From Streptomyces violaceus (GTDB taxonomy: Bacteria; Actinomycetota; Actinomycetes; Streptomycetales; Streptomycetaceae): DNA of 7,852 nucleotides. The stretch is from contig KL569101.1 of NCBI GenBank assembly GCA_000715635.1, positions 41,202 to 49,053 on the forward strand. Direction: 5' to 3'. The notes under the pieces were generated by a model. It saw only the letters and a program-made list of their open reading frames with translations. It was not told the origin of the DNA and did not search any database. This document shows positions 5,545 through 7,852 of this stretch, piece by piece (within the stretch, counting starts at the first letter, position 1; every line of letters begins with the position of its first letter). The translations under genes were made by a program, and so were the position numbers.

Positions 5545-5976
5545 TCAGGGCCAAACAAGGCAATAAGGCTGATGCCCCGCCTCATGCAGCCGATGTGAGA
5601 AGTCCTGCCACTCGTGCAGCAGTTGGTACACGTTGAACGCGTCCCGGGGTCCACCCCGGTCCGGCACCGTCGACCAGATGAAGGCCGCCGCGCCCACCGC
5701 CTCCTCGCCGATGCCCCGCAGGGGGTCGACGACGGTCATCGGGAGCTTCACCACCGCGTAGTCGGGGTGCAGGACGACCAGTTCCAGGGGCGGAACCTTG
5801 TGCAGGGGGATGCCCTCGATGCCGGTCAGGACCATCGCCGCCATGGTCTCCGGCTTGATCTTGGTGAACATGCCGTTCATGCCGAGTTCGTCGCCGCCGA
5901 GTTCCTCGGGGCGCATCGAGATCGGGACGCGGGCCGCGGTCGCGCCGTCGGGCGCACCGAAGTACTTGTACGTCAC
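5545..5976 (-). CDS. Conserved actinobacterial protein of unknown function
   Basis: The 143-residue protein starts VTYKYFGAPDGATAARVPIS and ends HQPYCLVWP. I recognise it only as a conserved Streptomyces hypothetical protein, here divergent from hemL. It has no signal peptide or clear membrane helix. It is rich in conserved-looking features (EELGGDELGMNGMFTKIKPE, WSTVPDRGGPRDAFNVYQLL) but shows no catalytic motif I can name. GTG 5976 was chosen because strong GC bias at third codon positions holds in this frame downstream of it and is lost upstream. An in-frame ATG at 6249 would add 91 charged residues with unusually low third-position GC and is less likely. The GTG overlaps the stop of another open frame (GTGA), which may mean coupled translation. 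It converges on the AraC-type gene with a 33-bp gap and no obvious hairpin. Confidence 0.8.
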   Translation of the reverse strand: MTYKYFGAPDGATAARVPISMRPEELGGDELGMNGMFTKIKPETMAAMVLTGIEGIPLHKVPPLELVVLHPDYAVVKLPMTVVDPLRGIGEEAVGAAAFIWSTVPDRGGPRDAFNVYQLLHEWQDFSHRLHEAGHQPYCLVWP

Positions 5977-6257
5977 CCCCACCCGACCACCATTCCTGCT
6001 CCCCGCCCGAAGATCGTCCACCCGGCGTTCAGCCTGAAATTCATCCACGCGACGCTCACCCCGACGTTCAGCCCGAAGATCGTCCAGCCGATGTTCAGTA
6101 CGTCCGTCGGGCCGCTCCGGTTCACTCTGCGGACTCTGCGTCTGACGAGTTTCCTGGGTGTCCTCCGCCTCGCGCCGGTGCCTGCCCCGCCGGGCACGTC
6201 GAGGACCCAGGTCATCGGTCCCCTCGCCCAGTCCGCCACCGCGATGCATATCTCCAC
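5973..6257 (-). other. Doubtful 94-residue open frame upstream of the conserved hypothetical gene
   Basis: From GTG 6257 to TGA 5973 this frame has high third-position GC, unlike the overlapping frame that extends the downstream gene. Its stop overlaps that gene's start as GTGA. The product would have a basic middle (RRRTPRKLVRRRVRRV) and a hydrophobic end with two similar segments, LNIGWTIFG and LNAGWTIFG, encoded by the DNA repeats at 6006-6098. I recognise no family. The same third positions also look favourable on the opposite strand, so codon bias alone does not prove that it is a gene. It could equally be a structured leader. Confidence 0.25.
6006..6098. repeat. Imperfect direct repeats, 27-39-27 bp
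   Basis: Units at 6006-6032 and 6072-6098 agree at 24 of 27 bases, starting CCCGAAGATCGTCCA and ending GTTCAG. Between them a 39-bp unit (6033-6071) is a diverged copy with about 12 extra bases, also ending ACGTTCAG. All unit lengths are multiples of three. The repeats lie in the presumed leader of the conserved hypothetical gene. Confidence 0.8.
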
Positions 6258-6267
6258 CCGACTGCTT

Positions 6268-6297
6268 TTTCTAGGACGCGTCGCCCCCGCCGCGCAA
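6268..6297 (-). promoter_or_regulatory. Possible promoter reading left toward the conserved hypothetical gene
   Basis: On the minus strand, TTGCGC (6297-6292) and TAGAAA (6273-6268) are separated by 18 bp. Initiation near 6261 would give a leader of about 285 nt to GTG 5976, or would place GTG 6257 and ATG 6249 almost at the 5' end. The local AT-rich run (CTAGAAAAAG on the minus strand) stands out in this GC-rich region. Confidence 0.4.
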
Positions 6298-6568
6298 CCC
6301 GATCATCGTGTCAGTGACCTCCCCCGCGGCCGCCCGCCGAAACGTGCGTCGAAACATCTGCCCGCAGGATCTCCGCAGCCTCTGACCACCTTGGGCTGTT
6401 TGATCTGTGTGTATCAGGTCCAGTCTCGCAGACGGCCGGGAATCGCGGGCTGGATGCCGGTTCGATCACCTCGTCCGTCCGCCCCGTAATCTCCCCTGGC
6501 CTACCCTGAACAGGTCACTGGCACCCGGAGCCCGACAACGTCGGAGAAGGTCGGAGAAGTCGCAGGTC
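6298..6568. other. Divergent intergenic region upstream of hemL
   Basis: I see no gene here. The region must hold the hemL promoter, but no element is convincing. Candidates on the + strand are TACCCT (6502-6507) and TAATCT (6487-6492) as -10 elements, neither with a good -35, and TTGGGC (6391-6396) with TATCAG (6412-6417) at a short 15-bp spacing. A small palindrome GTCAGTGAC sits at 6310-6318. Confidence 0.4.
6541..6559 (+). repeat. Duplicated Shine-Dalgarno-like element before hemL
   Basis: TCGGAGAAGG is followed directly by TCGGAGAAG. Each copy contains GGAGAAG, and the nearer GGAG is 12 bases from the hemL ATG, rather far for an ordinary site. GCAGG (6562-6566) is closer but weak and only two bases from the ATG. 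The duplication leaves it open which copy is used. Confidence 0.6.
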
Positions 6569-7852
6569 ATGAGCGAACTGGCATATCCGTATGAAGCACC
6601 GGCCTCACAGGCTCTGTTCGACCGTGCGGCGGCCGTCACGCCCGGCGGTGTGAACTCACCGGTACGGGCCTTCCGCGCCGTCGGCGGCACGCCGCGGTTC
6701 ATGGTGTCCGGCACCGGCCCGTATCTGACGGACGCCGACGGGCGCGAGTACGTGGACCTCGTGTGCTCCTGGGGGCCCATGATCCTCGGGCATTCGCACC
6801 CCGAGGTCATCGCCGCCGTCCAAGACGCCGTCGCCCGCGGTACGTCCTTCGGTACGCCCGGTGAGGGCGAGGTCGCGCTCGCCGAGGAGATGGTCGCCCG
6901 CGTCGCACCGCTGGAGCAGGTCCGGCTCGTGTCCAGCGGGACCGAGGCGACCATGTCGGCGATCCGGCTCGCGCGCGGGTTCACGCGGCGCACCAAGGTG
7001 ATCAAGTTCGCCGGGTGCTACCACGGGCACGTCGACTCGCTGCTCGCCGCGGCCGGCAGCGGCGTCGCCACCTTCGCGCTGCCCGACACCCCGGGCGTCA
7101 CCGGCGCCCAGGCCGGCGACACCGTCGTCCTGCCCTACAACGACCTCGACGCCGTGCGCGAAGCCTTCCGGGCGCACCCCGGCGAGATCGCCTGCCTGAT
7201 CACCGAGGCCTCCCCGGGCAACATGGGCGTCGTACCGCCCGCCGCGGGGTTCAACCAGGGGCTCAAGGACCTCTGCGCCGAGAACGGCGCCCTCTACATC
7301 TCCGACGAGGTCATGACGGGCTTCCGGACCAGCCGCGCCGGGTGGTTCGGGGTCGACGGCGTCGTCCCCGACCTGATGACCTTCGGCAAGGTCATGGGCG
7401 GCGGCTTCCCCGCTGCGGCCTTCGGCGGGCGCGCGGACGTCATGGAGCGTCTCGCTCCGGCCGGGCCCGTCTACCAGGCCGGCACGCTGTCCGGGAACCC
7501 CGTCGCGACCGCGGCCGGCCTCGCCCAGCTGCGGCTGCTCGACGACGCCGCCTACGCCAAGGTCGACGCCGTCTCGAAGCGGATCCAGGGCCTCGTCACC
7601 GACGCCCTGACCAAGGAGGGCGTCGCGCACACGCTCCAGAACGCCTCCAACATGTTCTCCGTGTTCTTCACCGACCGGCCGGTCAGGAACTACGAGGACG
7701 CCAAGGCGCAGGAGTCCTTCCGCTTCACCGCCTTCTTCCACTCGCTGCTCGCGGACGGCGTCTATCTGCCGCCGTCGTCCTTCGAGTCCTGGTTCGTGTC
7801 CACCGCGCACGACGAGCGTGCCGTGCAGCGGATCGCCGACGCCCTCCCGGCG
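6569..7852 (+). CDS. hemL: Glutamate-1-semialdehyde 2,1-aminomutase (3' end outside window)
   Basis: This cytoplasmic PLP enzyme converts glutamate-1-semialdehyde to 5-aminolevulinate, the last step of the C5 route to haem and other tetrapyrroles. The frame is open to the window edge: 428 codons are visible, and the family is only slightly longer, so about ten residues are missing. Class-III aminotransferase features in order: [13 protein letters not shown] near residues 22-34, [15 protein letters not shown] with the phosphate-binding SGT at 123-125, YHGHVD (151-156), SDEVMTGFR with Asp246 facing the PLP nitrogen, [11 protein letters not shown] with the Schiff-base Lys274, and [11 protein letters not shown] 6569 starts [13 protein letters not shown], which fits Streptomyces HemL proteins. 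It is divergent from the conserved hypothetical gene; other hem genes are not in view. Confidence 0.97.
   Translation, partial: MSELAYPYEAPASQALFDRAAAVTPGGVNSPVRAFRAVGGTPRFMVSGTGPYLTDADGREYVDLVCSWGPMILGHSHPEVIAAVQDAVARGTSFGTPGEGEVALAEEMVARVAPLEQVRLVSSGTEATMSAIRLARGFTRRTKVIKFAGCYHGHVDSLLAAAGSGVATFALPDTPGVTGAQAGDTVVLPYNDLDAVREAFRAHPGEIACLITEASPGNMGVVPPAAGFNQGLKDLCAENGALYISDEVMTGFRTSRAGWFGVDGVVPDLMTFGKVMGGGFPAAAFGGRADVMERLAPAGPVYQAGTLSGNPVATAAGLAQLRLLDDAAYAKVDAVSKRIQGLVTDALTKEGVAHTLQNASNMFSVFFTDRPVRNYEDAKAQESFRFTAFFHSLLADGVYLPPSSFESWFVSTAHDERAVQRIADALPA

Noticed and set aside
6006..6098. CRISPR-like repeat-spacer arrangement
   Set aside because: Only two good copies separated by a diverged third copy, not unique spacers, and no cas genes.
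5614..6489. 291-codon + strand frame through the conserved hypothetical gene and its leader
   Set aside because: First part is antisense to a conserved protein; the rest has no protein-like features beyond the DNA repeats.
6656..7810. 384-codon - strand frame opposite hemL
   Set aside because: Gly/Val/Arg-rich mirror of hemL, which carries all expected PLP-enzyme residues on the + strand.

Overview
The window is very GC-rich, its genes use G or C at almost every third codon position, and several genes match Streptomyces proteins by recognition. It reads as a Streptomyces (or close relative) chromosome segment in which an accessory arsenic-resistance region lies beside a core haem-biosynthesis locus. 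No database search was possible; family names rest on motifs read directly from the translations.

Left part (1-3204), arsenic module. The window opens inside an Acr3-type arsenite efflux permease (+). After its stop comes a 12-bp tandem repeat, then a convergent ArsR-family repressor (-). Divergent from arsR is a flavoprotein monooxygenase-like gene (+) resembling ArsO of Streptomyces ars clusters. The arsR-arsO interval carries two 32-bp dyads of identical architecture, one over the arsR start and one over the arsO promoter. They are the best candidates for the operators of this ArsR. Expected logic: arsenite binds ArsR cysteines, repression of arsR and arsO is lifted, and Acr3 exports arsenite. 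The acr3 promoter is outside the window. The arsC and arsT genes that can follow arsO elsewhere are absent here.

Middle (3205-3604), gene debris. A hairpin follows arsO. Next is the C-terminal STAS-domain end of a SulP anion transporter (-), 5'-truncated and carrying a one-base frameshift. It abuts, at about position 3480, what looks like the coiled-coil tail of an unrelated gene on the + strand.

Right-middle (3605-5511), a divergent pair: an NmrA-like NAD(P)-binding oxidoreductase (-) and an AraC-family regulator (+). They share an 83-bp intergenic region with a symmetric -10 element that could fire in both directions.

Right (5545-7852), probably core genome: a conserved actinobacterial protein of unknown function (-), a roughly 590-bp divergent region with repeats and an ambiguous upstream reading frame, and hemL (+), glutamate-1-semialdehyde aminomutase, cut a few residues short by the window edge. 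No tRNA, rRNA, CRISPR array, intact insertion sequence or attachment site was seen.
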